Assembly: GCF_000764305.2 (NCBI RefSeq)
Contig: NW_025934572.1
Span: 548,850 to 612,849, forward strand
Length of the DNA stretch: 64,000 bases
Source: Hyalella azteca
Lineage: Eukaryota; Arthropoda; Malacostraca; Amphipoda; Hyalellidae
Direction of reading: 5' to 3'
Below, one piece after another: positions 47,763 to 60,404 of the stretch (its first letter is position 1; the number at the start of each line of letters is the position of its first letter). Under the pieces are notes generated by a model that saw only the letters and a program-made list of their open reading frames with translations, was not told the origin of the DNA and did no database searches. The translations under genes were made by a program, and so were the position numbers.

Positions 47763-50700
47763 CTAGAGTGATGTCTTCCAATTAGACAACCACGTTTCCA
47801 GTTCAGCCATCTGCGGACCGAATAAAACCAGAAGTATTAAATGGTTAATTAAAAACACTGGCTGACCAGAAAACCGTCACTCGCCTAATTACTAGATGCC
47901 TAACCACTAACCTTATAGCCAAATGGTCCTTGTGCACCGTGATAAACGATTTTGCCGTCAAGCACTACGAAAAGCCTCTCCGGCAGAGCGGTGTATTCCT
48001 CACAAGCTGCGCCGCTCTCGCTGTCCACCACCACGGGACAGTTGACGGGCTCGAGCTCCATCATGTAGCGCACCGCTGCCAGACGATCTTGCACACTCCT
48101 AGACAGAGGATTCGATTATTGACCAAAATCTAGTTCATACTCAGCGGGTTTCGAGCAATGATACAACTATTGTTGTTTTTTTTCCGGCACCTACATACGA
48201 TAAAAATCAAAGGCGATGAAGGGATGAGTGCGGCCAATTTGTATGAAAATAATCAGATCACGTGATGAATTAGGACCCACTTGTGAGTAGGGATTTCGAC
48301 AGTATTTGGGATGAGCCACCCATCTGTGGGATGCGCCTCTTGTATGTACACGATCAGGAAGTCCGCAACGTCACCGTACATAGTCACCACCTGCGCATCA
48401 ACATTTTGTTATTATAGATGTCTAATTTGTACTGGAATTGTTTTTGTTATGAATACTCAGAGAAATGTATCGCCTCTGAGCACTCTTGGCTACATTTTTT
48501 CTCCTTATGAAGTCTCGGTGATAAGCGTTTTCTAACTCCAGGTGCTGTTGCAATAAAGCGATTAACAGCAGACTCCTAGATTCTTTTTCTAGTTTTTCTT
48601 AAGAGCGTCTGATCAGTACTTGCAGTTCGTTCTATTAACTTGCTTTTCATATGCTTAGAAAACCTAACTCCTTTTCCACATGAGCTTACAATTATTTTTC
48701 CAGTTGACTATTCGTGCACCACTCAAGCGTTGCACACATGTATTCAATATTTAAAGCTTGCCGTTCTTTATTGTTGTTAAATTGAAATGCGTGAGACTCG
48801 TCAGCATGAAAAGCTAGCTACTAAGTATCAGCCAAAGTAACTGAACTATCATTATTACAGTGCAGCTGCACTTTTTTCCGACGCATAATTCACAATTTTT
48901 TTTCATTTGGTCATCACACATGAAGCACAAGCTTGATACTGCTTCTGGTAGATCGCTTATAAACACATAATAACACGTAATGAGATCGGCCCGAGAACGC
49001 TTCGCCATGCGGCACGCCGCTGTGCACCTATCTCCAGTCCGACACTTCACTTGACACCGGCCCGCTGACGTCATCCTATTGTTGTTGTTGGTGATGGTTT
49101 CTTCGTTGATTCATCCCGTAAGCTGATGATGGCTCATTCCCAGGGTTAATAAAAAAATTTCTAGCGGATAGGAAGTGTCCACAGCCGCGATGCCTGTGGT
49201 GGGATTGCTAGGGCGCATGCAGAGCAGAATGTGCTAATCGGTCCCAGCTCGCGTGTACTGTCTTGCTTCATTTGGTGAAGAGTATTGTGGAAGAGCAGAT
49301 GTATTCTTCCACAAGCGAGACCAGCTGAGAGGATCAGCAGTGTCTCCTCTAAGCAGCGTGACAGAGCTGTGTACTGTGAAGCTGTGGGTGTGTGAAGCTG
49401 TGTACTGTGTTTGTCACAGGGTAGAACGAGGATCTTCGTATTAGGTCAGTGGTGAAGTTGAGGTGTGCTGTTCCTGGAACCTGACAGTTAAGCATATCTC
49501 GACAGGTGTCAAGGCGTATTTGACAGTTAAGGCGTAGACCCTGGAACGGGTCTGACGTATCTCGTAAAGGGCTTTGCTAAACGAGGCTATATCGAGATGT
49601 AGGAGTGCAAAAAAGGGTCTCTAATGTTGCGTTGAGGGACCACAGTCGGACGGACAGCTTTCACCGTGCCCAAAGCAAACCATCCATGGATTGATGTCCA
49701 TCAGGATTGAAATAATTGCAATGCTTCCTAACCCAGCGTTAACCTCAGCTTGGCTGTGTCAAAGTGGACGTCCACTAAGCAGCCTAACTCGCGGCCGCAT
49801 GCTCGCAGCAGCACCACACATCGCTTAATTTCCTCCCCAGGTGCACCAAGCAACTGGGTATCCATTGGAAGCGAGTTGCTCCAACTGGTATTTGGGCAAG
49901 GTAGTTGTGAATGGAAGTAACGAGGTGCGCGTGACTGGAAGTTAGTCGTGGAACTAGCTGCAAAGATGACATACTGTCGGTGCTAATTAGGGCTAGGATA
50001 GAGCGGTTAGCAGCTCGGTAGACCATTGCTTGATATTATTCACGTATTATCTGGATGCTATATAAGAAATAATACAACTCCGAGGTTTTTCTTTTAACGC
50101 TCCCCGTTTTGGCCCCGATACCTTATTCACGAGAATGGTATGAGGACTGCATCTCTTCAAATTTAACAAACAATATATGGTTAGATTATAAGAGCCTAGA
50201 TAATTTTTTTATCACTGAATGACCACAACAAATCATTTAATCTATTTATTGTATCTGTTTTAATGATAGGCAAGGAAATAGGATGATCGTACGACTTAAA
50301 TTTCATTGATGGCATGCCATCTTATATAATCATTTTATTTCATTATTAAATTGTACTTCGCCATATTGGCTATTCGTTGGGTTACCAAAGCCGTACGTAT
50401 TATACGCTGAAGCGAAGCGGTGCAGTACATTTCACTTCACACTTCAAAGCAAAATTTTTTGCATGCCACTCTTTAACTTCCCTCGATGAAAATGCCACAA
50501 GGCGATTTCATTGCTTGCAGTTCTACCACGCTAGTTGAACTAAACAAAGCAATGCTAAACCTAGTGCACGGCTATTTCTCGATGCATGCTTCGACATTTT
50601 CATGGTTTGGATCGGAAAATCTTGTTGGGACTGCATAATGCCACAATATACTTTTTTCTTCCCTGTAAATTGGTCTTCGTGACCTCGGACGGATCAGGAG

Positions 50701-51718
50701 CGCCTCTAAATCCTTCAGTTATAAACCTTAACTTATATATAGTCTGTGCCGATGTTACCAAGGATCTCTCGTCAAGATTCCTGTCTCGTCACCAGCACGT
50801 CACACTGCCCAGCACCGTATTGGAAGCATCGGGGCAGTAGAATTTAAACGCTCATCCCGCCATAATCTTATCGCAAATATTTAATTGTTCGTTTTACTTC
50901 GAACGAACTAGCGTTAATTTCGGGTATCCTTAAATAGAGCAAATTGAATTGGAGCCCTAGAAGTAACCGCTCCGCTGCTTGCGCTGCAAGCCACCCACTA
51001 ACAATCTTTCACTGAAACGGAGTAAGAAAGAAACGCACTACAGGATCTAAAGTCACCGCAAGAATATATGCGGTAATTTTACTACGGTTTACTAATTACA
51101 TAACCCACGCATCGGCTTGACTCCATTATATAAATTAAATTCATTTGGGTCGGGCAAAATTAAGGTGAAATACCTTCCTGAACTTGACGAGGTCCTCCAT
51201 GAATGGAGGTCAGGAACAAGACCCGAAGTTGAGGACAAGAGGACGACCTTTTGAGGCGGCGTCTAACATTCGGCACGTCGTCTCGTCATCCTCTCTCACC
51301 ACCACAGGGTTAGGGGCGGATCCACCAACTTGGGTCTTACGGCGGTATTCCATTAATGCCCTGTTAGGACTCAATGATTAGTTCTAGAAATTGATTTTAC
51401 GTGTAAAAGTGTTATAAATATCGTTCAATAAATTTTTACGCAATTCTTTGCGAGGTTCACTTTCATAATGCCAGTTATATATATATTGTTTGTGAGCTCA
51501 AACACAAGAGAAAAAAAAAACAGAAGAATGGCCATAGAAAATGAAATTTACATGCGTAACATCTGCTTCTGCCTGAGGAAGAAGTAAGACAGATCGAAGG
51601 TGTTCTTCGAGTAGTCGGACGCAGAGGGGGCGAGGGTGAGAGCTGACTGGCACAAGTTGAAAGCTATCCATACAACGCCATCCCAGGCGAGCTTCAGCGC
51701 TCGCCAGGCTGCTTCCAT
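47763..51718 (-). CDS. Iodothyronine-deiodinase-like selenoprotein, copy B
   Basis: Minus-strand exons: 51718-51552, 51360-51174, 48390-48281, 48098-47912, 47810-47763, giving 699 nt, 232 residues counting TGA as selenocysteine (residue 106). GT-AG borders and phases all close. Order: weakly hydrophobic Trp-rich N-terminus (a likely membrane anchor), [14 protein letters not shown] linker, [17 protein letters not shown] active site, [16 protein letters not shown] with conserved His 138, IPTHKSVQDRL with His 154, CPVVVDS and [16 protein letters not shown]. Human type 1 deiodinase (249 aa) has the same order of blocks. The frame stays open upstream of the ATG to a possible acceptor, so a further 5' exon cannot be ruled out. 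Substrate is inferred from family only; other thioredoxin-fold reductase activity is possible. Confidence 0.9.
51195..51212 (-). promoter_or_regulatory. Selenocysteine TGA and adjoining hairpin, copy B
   Basis: The TGA is at 51212-51210. The next 16 bases, CCTCCATTCATGGAGG, are a perfect inverted repeat (7-bp arms around TC, or 6 bp with a 4-nt loop). A stem just 3' of a Sec UGA recalls the selenocysteine redefinition element of SELENON, but this stem is short and overlaps the codons for PPFME. Confidence 0.75.
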
Positions 51719-53230
51719 CTCGTCAGGAGTTAAGCGGCTGACGGCAGCAGAAAGCTGTTACATGTCGTGCTATCACTTTGCTAATCCTGTCTCAAAAGAA
51801 TGTTTGGGAAGTTATATGACAACTATTGACAAGTGTTGTAAACATTAGTTGCGTGGTTACGCGTGGCGTCTCTTATCTCCCGTTGTTTGATTGCGTGACT
51901 GTAAATAAGTTACTCCCGTCCGCTGACAGTTTATGATCAGCATTCACTATTCTTGAATTTTAATACAAATTATATATACGAGAAATTCAAGGAAAATCAA
52001 TTTTCATCACAAATGTTTACTGCCGGAAGTTTTCTTGCCAAGCCTCGGTAAGGAAGTGGATTCAACCAGGTAAATTTTTAACCGGATCATATATGTACTA
52101 GTCTAGATGACCTGTTTGGTATCGAGCCGTGGACCATAAATGAAACATAACTACTGGAAACCTACTACTTCTTCTTTAATTTATTGTGACTGACAATTAT
52201 TTGAGCAATGTCGAAGAATTGGTCGAAAAATCCACTTTTTGAAGAATTGGTCGAAATGTACCTCCTTGAGATAACAGGGATACTCACTTGCTTTCCCGAG
52301 ATTGAGTGCTGAACTGTTTCTCGCTAACCTACCACGCCCACCTCAGACCGTCAACTAACGGAACTAAGTTCAACTCAGAGAATGAGAAAGTTGCTTGTCT
52401 CTTTGAAGGCCATTCGTCCCAGTTCCAACAACAGTTAAGCGCAAAATAATTATTAATTGTTGTCTTGAAGTGCATAAAAATGCATGATTTGAAAATCTAT
52501 AGTGGAATTTCCAAAGCAAATCGCTGGAATTTTTAATGTTTTCTTATCAAATATTATATTTGAAGCATTTAACAGAGTGAGTATGACTTTTACACACATA
52601 TTAGTAGGTAGATTTCTAGTGATAATAGACAAGATAATAACCATGTGCACTCAAAAGAAAAAAAATAACGATACATGTGGATATTAAGAAGTGCTCAGTA
52701 ATTGAAAGGCGCCTGGTGTTGAAACCGATAGATTCTTGCAGAAAGAGTATGAATTGCTCACGAACAATTGGCGTCCCAACAAGCAGATTGTGAAACGTAA
52801 AGGCCAGTCCACACGCTTAGTTTACACAACGCAGTCTTTTGTCTGAGCATTGAGTCGCAGTCTACAGTCGGAATTAAATCGTAGCAATTTTTAGAGCGTC
52901 CAAACGTTGCCGACATAGGTATTTGTGTAGTTGCTCAGTTTTGTGGGATCTTACCATGGAGGAGGTACTTTGGTCAATTTTGGCATTGTGCCTTGTTAAA
53001 AAAAACATTGGAACGTCACAGAAGTAGCTGGCGTTCAAAGTGGTTGCAGAAGTGGACTTTTTTCACACTGCATTGCTGCGCGAATTACATGATGAACCTC
53101 GTGCACATACTTAAGGAATTGCTTAAGGATGGACGTATACACACGTACATATTTATTAGAATTAGTGACACCTCATATAATAAGATAAAATACAGTTATG
53201 AGAACAGCAATATCACCACACGAAAGATGA

Positions 53231-54049
53231 AAGCCCCGTCCACACACTCAAACTTATCGTCAGTCTTGCATGTTATGCCAAAGTTTGACAGAGAAGACGG
53301 AAGACTGACGAGCGTCCACACTATTCAAATTTTCCTTCAGTTTAGTGCGTTCTAGAGCCGGCAGCGGAGGAGGTTGTGTTGTTCGCTGCAGTGATCGCAG
53401 TTTGTACCACCAAAATTAGGTTAAAGCCATGTAAACGTACGCTGTGGTCCCGAAAATGGTTTAGAAAATACCACAATGCAGGTTGATAGACAGCCTCCCT
53501 ACCAGCACCAGCCCGCATTGACGACTTCATTTAGGCACATTCTTTTCGATAAACCGTACGAAAAGTTTATTTTCTTCGTTACAAAGTCTTTGTTTGCTGT
53601 AGGATCAAATTCTTTGCACTTAGCTATCAATGCCGCCTAGGCCAGTGCTCTCTTGTTATTGACACTAGATTTTTATTGATTATGCCACAAACAAGGAAGC
53701 TACGGTAGTATTCAATTAATTCACGAAAGAAAGCGTGCGACCAGTGTCGGATATCTTGAGATATCATTTTGATGCGAGCGAACAATGTCACAGATCACAA
53801 CATCAATACAGACTGAGACAAAGTAAAAGCTTGACCAATTAGTCGGTTGCTCACACTCAAACTTATCGTGTCTTGCATGAACCCAATTAAAGGTCTCGCC
53901 CGTCCGTCTTTTCCAGGTTTGTCAAACTTCAAACTCCACCCACCCGTCATGCAAGACGTCAAACCTTGAGCGTCCACACACTCCGTCTTGTCGGTCAAAC
54001 CTGGCATGACATGCAAGACTGACGATAAGTTTGAGCGTGTGGACCGGGC
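53231..54049. mobile_element. MITE with ~45-bp inverted ends
   Basis: CCCGTCCACACACTCAAACT then TATCGTCAGTCTTGCATGTT at 53231 is matched in reverse complement by CATGCAAGACTGACGATAAG then TTTGAGCGTGTGGACCGGG at about 54003-54049. The words GTCTTGCATG and CAAACTT are reused further inside. It has no transposase. It lies upstream of copy B in the interval shared with copy C and is absent from the matching part of unit A. Confidence 0.8.
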
Positions 54050-55231
54050 TTAACGCCTCGTCCACACACCCCGTCCGTGCGGTAAGCTATTCCTGATTTT
54101 CCAAAGACGAATTTGTTCGATAGTTGCTTTGCTATGATTTCATCTTCCGAATGACATTAAAAGGCAACACTACTAGCTAATGAAGATTTTATCTCGCTCG
54201 TGAATTCAGAAGTCACGGGGTGAAAACAAAATAAACTGGCAGTAGTTATTCGTGTTTACACAGGTGGGCTCCAGAGGTAGGCATCATAATGAAAAGGCGG
54301 CGTCAATATTTGACTGTTTGAAAAGCGGCGTCAATATTTGACTAAAATAGCTAGTAGTAATTATGACTAATTACATGAACGGATAAATACGTTATGATAG
54401 ATTTTATTCATTAACATGCTAGAGCTAAGCTAACATTGAGAAAAATTGTTTTGTATGATGATGAACCAAGGCATGCTGCAGATGTTCCCGAAACTTTGAG
54501 ACGTAAAAAGAAGCAGCGCATATTCCTAGAAACAGCCAGTTTCGAATGATGAAGTCCAGAGCGTTCCTCAATCTTCTTGAACTGCAACTCTGGCCAAAAT
54601 CACAAACTTCTGTATTAGCAACTTAAACTGCTAGCAACTTTTTCATGCAACAGAAAATTGTCTCCGGGAAGACAGAGATTTCATTTACCTATAAGTTAGA
54701 TAGAAAAATAATCAATCATATTCTGAATAATGGTCACATTTAAAGTGTTACGTGACGGTAACCATCAGTGCAAGTCATTTTGCGCTCACTAACAACGCAT
54801 CATTTTTGGTAGGATTGAATGATAATATCGCTCCGGTTACTCATGTCAGGCGGTAGAGGATTAATAGCTCCTTGTGAAAGACTGTGTAAAGCATAAATGC
54901 GTAGAGTTGAATAATAATGTTTGGCGAAAAACATCTCATTAAGTAAGCACAAAGGATATACGAATAGAAAAGAAACATGGCCTTTTATGCTATGAAAGTG
55001 AAAGTGTTCGACAACCTTTTGGCCTTACTGGCACGTAGTCGATAAACGGCAACCACAAACTTGGCCTCAAGATTGAACCCCTTAAAATTGAATGGATTTT
55101 GCGGAAGATTTCGACTCCTTTTATTTGAATAATTAATATTAAAAAATGATAATATTCTCATGCTCGAAGCCGGAAACATAAACCTGCAACCTTAATCTCT
55201 GACTCAATGGCACAATTATTCGGCCACTTTC

Positions 55232-55350
55232 CGATATTCAGTTTATCATGATTTCATTTATACAGCGCAATTTTATTGTATTTTTGCAGCGGCCGGTACA
55301 TTAAATAAAATTACTCTATATAAATGAAATCATGATAAAACCGAATATCG
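55232..55350. repeat. Foldback repeat, ~31-bp arms
   Basis: CGATATTCAGTTTATCATGA (55232 onward, to 55262) returns in reverse complement at 55320-55350 with one indel and one substitution. The spacer is about 57 bases. It lies between the divergent copies B and C. Confidence 0.85.
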
Positions 55351-56633
55351 TTGACCGTAATTTAAGCGACTACTCCGTTAGTGACCTAAGTAATGACTGC
55401 AGGCCGAAAGTACCAGGTCACCTTAAGTACACTGGCCTGCATTCCGCCCAGCTAGACCTATGCAAGACGATATTACGGGGAAATTTTTTTTGTCATTAAG
55501 CGCGCGCGCAATGTGAAGTAAGCATCTCGCAACGCAATAAGCTCGTCGCGAAGCCAATTGTTTCTGAACAATTTATACTCACTCTTTCAGGTTGCAACAC
55601 CACGCGCCTTTCAATTACTTTAAACACTTCTTCGAACCTACATGTGTCGTTGTTTTCCTTTTGAGTGCACATAATCTAAACTTTCTTGTCTATTAGCTCT
55701 ACAAATCTACCTCCTAATATGTGTGAAAAATTCATACTCACTCTTTTAAGAACGCTTCAAATGTTGTACTTGATAAGAAAACTTTAACAATTTTATTGAT
55801 TTGGGTTGGAAATTCCATCAACGTTTTTCAAATTATGCAATTTTGTTACTGTAAGACAACAATTAATAATCATCTTGTGCTGTTGTGCATGACTGCATTG
55901 GTGGAGAGTGTTGGCGCTATCCAAATGTTGTTGGACGCATGGCCTTCAAAGAGACAGCGAGCAGCCGAGCACCACTGCACCATCTCCGAGTCTACGAGAT
56001 CGAGAACTTAGTTGACGGTCTGAGGTGGGCGTGGCAGGTCAGAGAGAGGAAGTTGTGAACTGAAACTCAGGGAGGCAAGTCTCTCTCCAAATTATCGTAA
56101 CGAGGTACATGCACTCCATTTCAAAAGTTGATTATTTGACTGACTCTTTGACATTGCTCAAATAATTACCGTCAATCACAATGTATTGAAGAAGAAGTAA
56201 GTTTCTATTTGATTAGTTATGTTTCATTTCTCCACGGCTCGATACCAAGCACTGTATCAGGTCATCGCGTCCATGATCCTGGTTAAAAGTTTACCTGGGA
56301 TTATCCCCTTTTTTCCCGAGGCTGGGCCAGAAAACTTCCGGACAGTAAATATTTGTGATTACTATTAATCTTATTGTTATTTTTCGGAAATATCATTTCT
56401 GTTCAAATTTTTAAAAAGTGAATGCTGGTCTAAAAGCGTCAGCGGACGGGAGCAGCTTTACAGGCACGCAATCAATCAACAGGAGATGAGAAACGCCACG
56501 CGTAACTAATGTTTACAAAACTTGTCTCAGATTACTTTCCTGACATTCTTTTGAGACAGGATTAGCAAAGTTATATCACGACTTCCAACTGCTTTATGCT
56601 TGTGTCAGCAGCTTCGGCTCAGCCGCTGACGAG

Positions 56634-59346
56634 ATGGTTGCAGCCTGGCGAGCGCTGAAGCTCGCATGGGATGGCTGTGGGTGGATAGCTTTCAACTTTT
56701 ACCAGTCTGCTCTCGCCCTGTCCCCCTCTGCGTCCGACTACTCGAAGAACGTCTTCAACCTGTCATACTTCGTCCTCCGGCAGAAGCTGTGGTTATACAT
56801 GTAAATTCCATTGTCTATGGCCATTCTTTTGACTATTTCTGTGTTGTTTTGGCTCTTACTGTTCAGCTTGCAAACAATAAATAGAAATCGCATTATGATT
56901 AAGTGAACCTGAAAGAGAATCACGCCAAATTTAGTGGCCGATATTTACAATACTTTTACACCTAAAATCAATTGCTCGAAACTAATTATCGAGTCAAAAC
57001 AGGGCATTAATGGAGTATCGCCGTAAGACCAAAGTTGGTGGATCCGCCCCTAACCCTGTGGTGGTGAGAGAGGATGATGAGACGACGTGCCGAATGTTGG
57101 ACGCCGCCTCAAAAGGTCGTCCTCTTGTCCTCAACTTTGGGTCTTGTTCCTGACCTCCATTCATGGAGGACCTCGTCAAGTTCAGGAAGGTATTTCACCC
57201 TAATTTTACCTGACCGACATACATTTAATTTATATACTGAAGTCAAGCTGATGCGTGAGTTATTTAATTAGTAAACCGTGTAAAATTACCGCAGATATTC
57301 TTGCGTCGACTTAAGATCCCATGGTGCGTTTATTTTTATCCGTTTCATTGAAAAATAATGAGTGGGTGGCTTGCAGCGGAGCGGTTACTTCTAGGGCTCC
57401 AAATCAATTCGCTCTATTACAGGATACCCGAAATTAACGCTAGTTTATTCGAAGTAAAACGGGCAGTGAAATATATGCGATAAGATAATGGCTGAATGAA
57501 TTAATAGCGTTTAAATTGTACTGCTCTGATGTTTGCAATTCGGTGCTGGGCAGTGTGACGTGCTGGGGGACGAAACAGGAACTTCTTGTTAGAGATCCTG
57601 TGTTACATCGGCGCAGATTTTAACTATGTTCAGGTTTCGCAAAGAAGGATTTGAAGGCGCTCTTGATCAATCCGAAATCACGAAGACCAATTTGCAGGGA
57701 AGAGAAAATTATATTGAGGCATTTTACGCAGTCCCGACAAGAATTTCCGATCCAAACCCTGAAAATGTCGAAGAAGCACTCTTTGCGATGTAGGCTGGCA
57801 TTTGGTTTAGCATTGCTTTGTCAAACTCAACAAGCGTGGCAGAACTGATAGCAATGTAAGCGCACTGTGTCATTTATATACGGCTTCATCGAGGGAAGCT
57901 AAAAATTGGCATGCAAAATAATGTTGGTTTGAAATTTTGTGTACTGCACCGCTTACAGTGTATAATGCGTGCGGCTTTGGTAACTGAAACCATTAGACAA
58001 TATAGAGATATGCAATGATATGATGAATGATGTAGAATGATAATATAAGATGGCATGCCATCAATTAAATTTGAGGTGTCGCTCCTCTTAATTCTCTGCC
58101 TATCATTAAAACAGATACAATACACGTATAACATTATTTTAGTGGCCATTCGGTGGTCAAAATTTATCCGGGCTCCTATAATCTTACGCTATATTACTTG
58201 TTTAATTTGAAGAGATGTAGTCTTCCTACCAATTTCGTGAAAAATGTTAAAGGGAGGTAAATGGGAAAATGGGGTTTTATGATTATGTGGTTATGACCGC
58301 ATTATGATCGAGACTGCATAAGGAGAATCAATTTTGCCAAGAGTGTTCAAAGGCGATTCATTTCACTGAGTATTAATAACGAAATAAATTCCAGGACAAA
58401 TTAGACGTATCTTTAATAAAAAAATGTTGATACGCAGGTGGTGACCATGTACGGTGACGTTGCTGACTTCCTGATCGTGTATATACAAGAGGCGCACCCC
58501 ACAGATGGGTGGTTCATCCCAAATACTGTAGAAATCCCTACTCACAAGTGGGTCCTAATTCATCACGTGATCTGATTATTTCATTTAAATTGACCGCACT
58601 CGTCCCTTCATCGCCTGTGATTTTTATCATATGTAGGTGCCGGAATAAACTACAATAGTTGTAGTATCATTGTGTATACTAATAATTGGCTCGAAAACCG
58701 CTACTACTACCGAGTATATGCTAGATATACTAGTATATACTACCGATTATATACTAGATTTTGGTCAACAATCGAATCTTCTGTCTAGGAGTGTACAAGA
58801 TCGTCTGGCAGCGGTGCGCTACATGATGGAGCTCGAGCCCGTCAACTGTCCCGTGGTGGTGGACAGCGAGAGCGGCGCAGCTTGTGAGGAATACACCGCT
58901 CTGCCGGAGAGGCTTTTCGTAGTGCTTGACGGCAAAATCGTTTACCACGGTGCACAAGGACCATATGGCTATAAGGTTAGTGGTTAGGTATCTAGTAATG
59001 AGGCGAGTGATAGTTTTCTGGTCAGCCAGGGCTGTACGTTTACCATCAAATTTCCAAAATTCATGTGTTGTGTGTTTTTCGCTTTAATCATAAATCTGCC
59101 CGACACACGTTTTTTGGGGCGAGCCATAATTTATTTTCTACTTTTTAGTCCACAAGAAAAACGTGTTTTTAAAAAAGTTTTTTTAGGTAATTTATTTTCT
59201 ACTTTTTAGTCCACAAGAAAAACGTGGTTTTTAAAAAAGTATTTTTAAGTATTTTATTTATTAACCATTTAATACTTCGGGCTTTATTCGGTCCACAGAT
59301 GGCTGAACTGGAAACGTGGTTGTCTAATTGGAAGACATCAATCTAG
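56634..59346 (+). CDS. Iodothyronine-deiodinase-like selenoprotein, copy C
   Basis: Plus-strand exons: 56634-56800, 57003-57189, 58438-58547, 58789-58975, 59299-59346, again 699 nt and 232 residues with U106. Start [14 protein letters not shown]; active site [17 protein letters not shown] with TGA at 57151-57153; [13 protein letters not shown] with His 138; [15 protein letters not shown] with His 154; the last exon encodes [15 protein letters not shown]. Exon sequence differs from copies A and B mainly at scattered sites, and no copy has a frameshift or extra stop, so selection has kept all three. Copy C is inverted relative to B, with start codons 4.9 kb apart, so the two may share upstream control sequence. 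Intron 4 and the 3' flank contain insertions unique to this copy. Confidence 0.92.
57151..57168 (+). promoter_or_regulatory. Selenocysteine TGA and adjoining hairpin, copy C
   Basis: TGA is at 57151-57153, directly followed by CCTCCATTCATGGAGG, the same perfect inverted repeat as in copy B. Read-through is supported by the open, conserved frame in the rest of exon 2 and in three further exons. Confidence 0.78.
59127..59248. repeat. ~61-bp tandem duplication in copy C intron 4
   Basis: TTATTTTCTACTTTTTAGTC followed by CACAAGAAAAACGTG and a T/A run occurs twice in tandem. It lies within an insertion (about 59033-59255) not found in intron 4 of copies A and B. Confidence 0.88.
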
Positions 59347-59376
59347 ATCACCTGCAGTCCACCACGACCTAGCTTA

Positions 59377-60404
59377 AGGCCCGTTTCCACTACGGGACTG
59401 ATTCTGAAGGATTGAGATTGGCCTGAGACCAATAAGCCACATGGCTGGACTTGAAAACTGGCGTGCGCGTTTCCACTACACGAGTGCTGGGACTGGGATT
59501 GAGACTGACCGTCTGGGCTACCTTACTCGTTGGCCTTTGAAAATAGATTATGCTGCCCTTCTTGCTTTACTAGCTGTTGTCACAATGCGCAGGAGGAAAC
59601 AAAAATCTATTTACCTAATAGCAGTAATGAAACGCAAGCATGGTTTCAAACTTCTCATTAACATAGTTTATCCGTGTAATAACATGCATTCACCAAGGGA
59701 TTAAGAAACAGCATTATCTTATTATACCTTTAATGTGTCGAAAAAATTATATGTAATAAATACACCACAATGTTTAACCATGTCTGGTTTTTGGTCTATA
59801 GATTTAGATAGGTATCATAGCGTGCTTCACAAATGCTACTACTATTATTGGTTAATGTGTTTGGTTAATGTGTAATTTACTGAGTATACATACACTGTAA
59901 GTACAATAAGATAATTAAGATTTTTTAATTGACGGACGAGTGAATCTATGTCAATAAACAGATAAAATCGGTCAATGAGAAGTTAGGAAGTATTATTTCC
60001 ATTTTTCGATGTTCGTGGATGGATATAATTTTTCCATTTCTTTACTTATTTTCTTTTATTCTCAAGATTCTGTCTTTGCAAAAAAAAACTTTTTACTTGC
60101 CAGAAGCAAGGTGCCTCTCTATACAAATCGATAAGCCTTTCAGTGACACCTCTGCTCCAGTCTCCGTCGTGCGACATGGCAAAGAGGCAGGCAATGGTGC
60201 GTCTATTGGAGCGCCAGCCCAGCACACAACCTCCTTAAACGAAAGTCACAGCGACACTGCCCCTTGCCCGTCGGGCCGTCACGCAAGTCCAGTAATAGAT
60301 TGAACAGCGCTTGACTCCTCGTCACTCAAGTCTTGATGGTCCGGACTGAAAAAGCCAGTTTTTCAATCGTCAGTCTCGCAGAATCTCATAGTGGAAACGG
60401 GCCT
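59377..60404. mobile_element. PIF/Harbinger-like MITE in copy C 3' flank
   Basis: The element is 1028 bp, with ends AGGCCCGTTTCCACTA and TAGTGGAAACGGGCCT, exact inverted repeats of 16 bases, flanked by TTA on both sides (59374-59376 and 60405-60407). Aligning units A and B shows the empty site. A 3-bp TTA duplication is the hallmark of PIF/Harbinger. The frames inside (59441-59704, 60019-60303) resemble nothing known. It begins 30 bases after the copy C stop codon, so it lies in the presumed 3' untranslated region. Confidence 0.9.

Larger units (their letters stand above)
46785..54330 (-). repeat. Segmental duplication unit B (deiodinase copy B)
   Basis: This is the direct-orientation partner of unit A, at an offset of about 8 to 9 kb (exon 5 at 47763 versus 39823). 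It contains the most complete version of the 3' half of the locus, including exon 3 and the following 1.4 kb missing from unit A. Between about 52800 and 54060 it carries MITE insertions absent from unit A. Confidence 0.85.
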
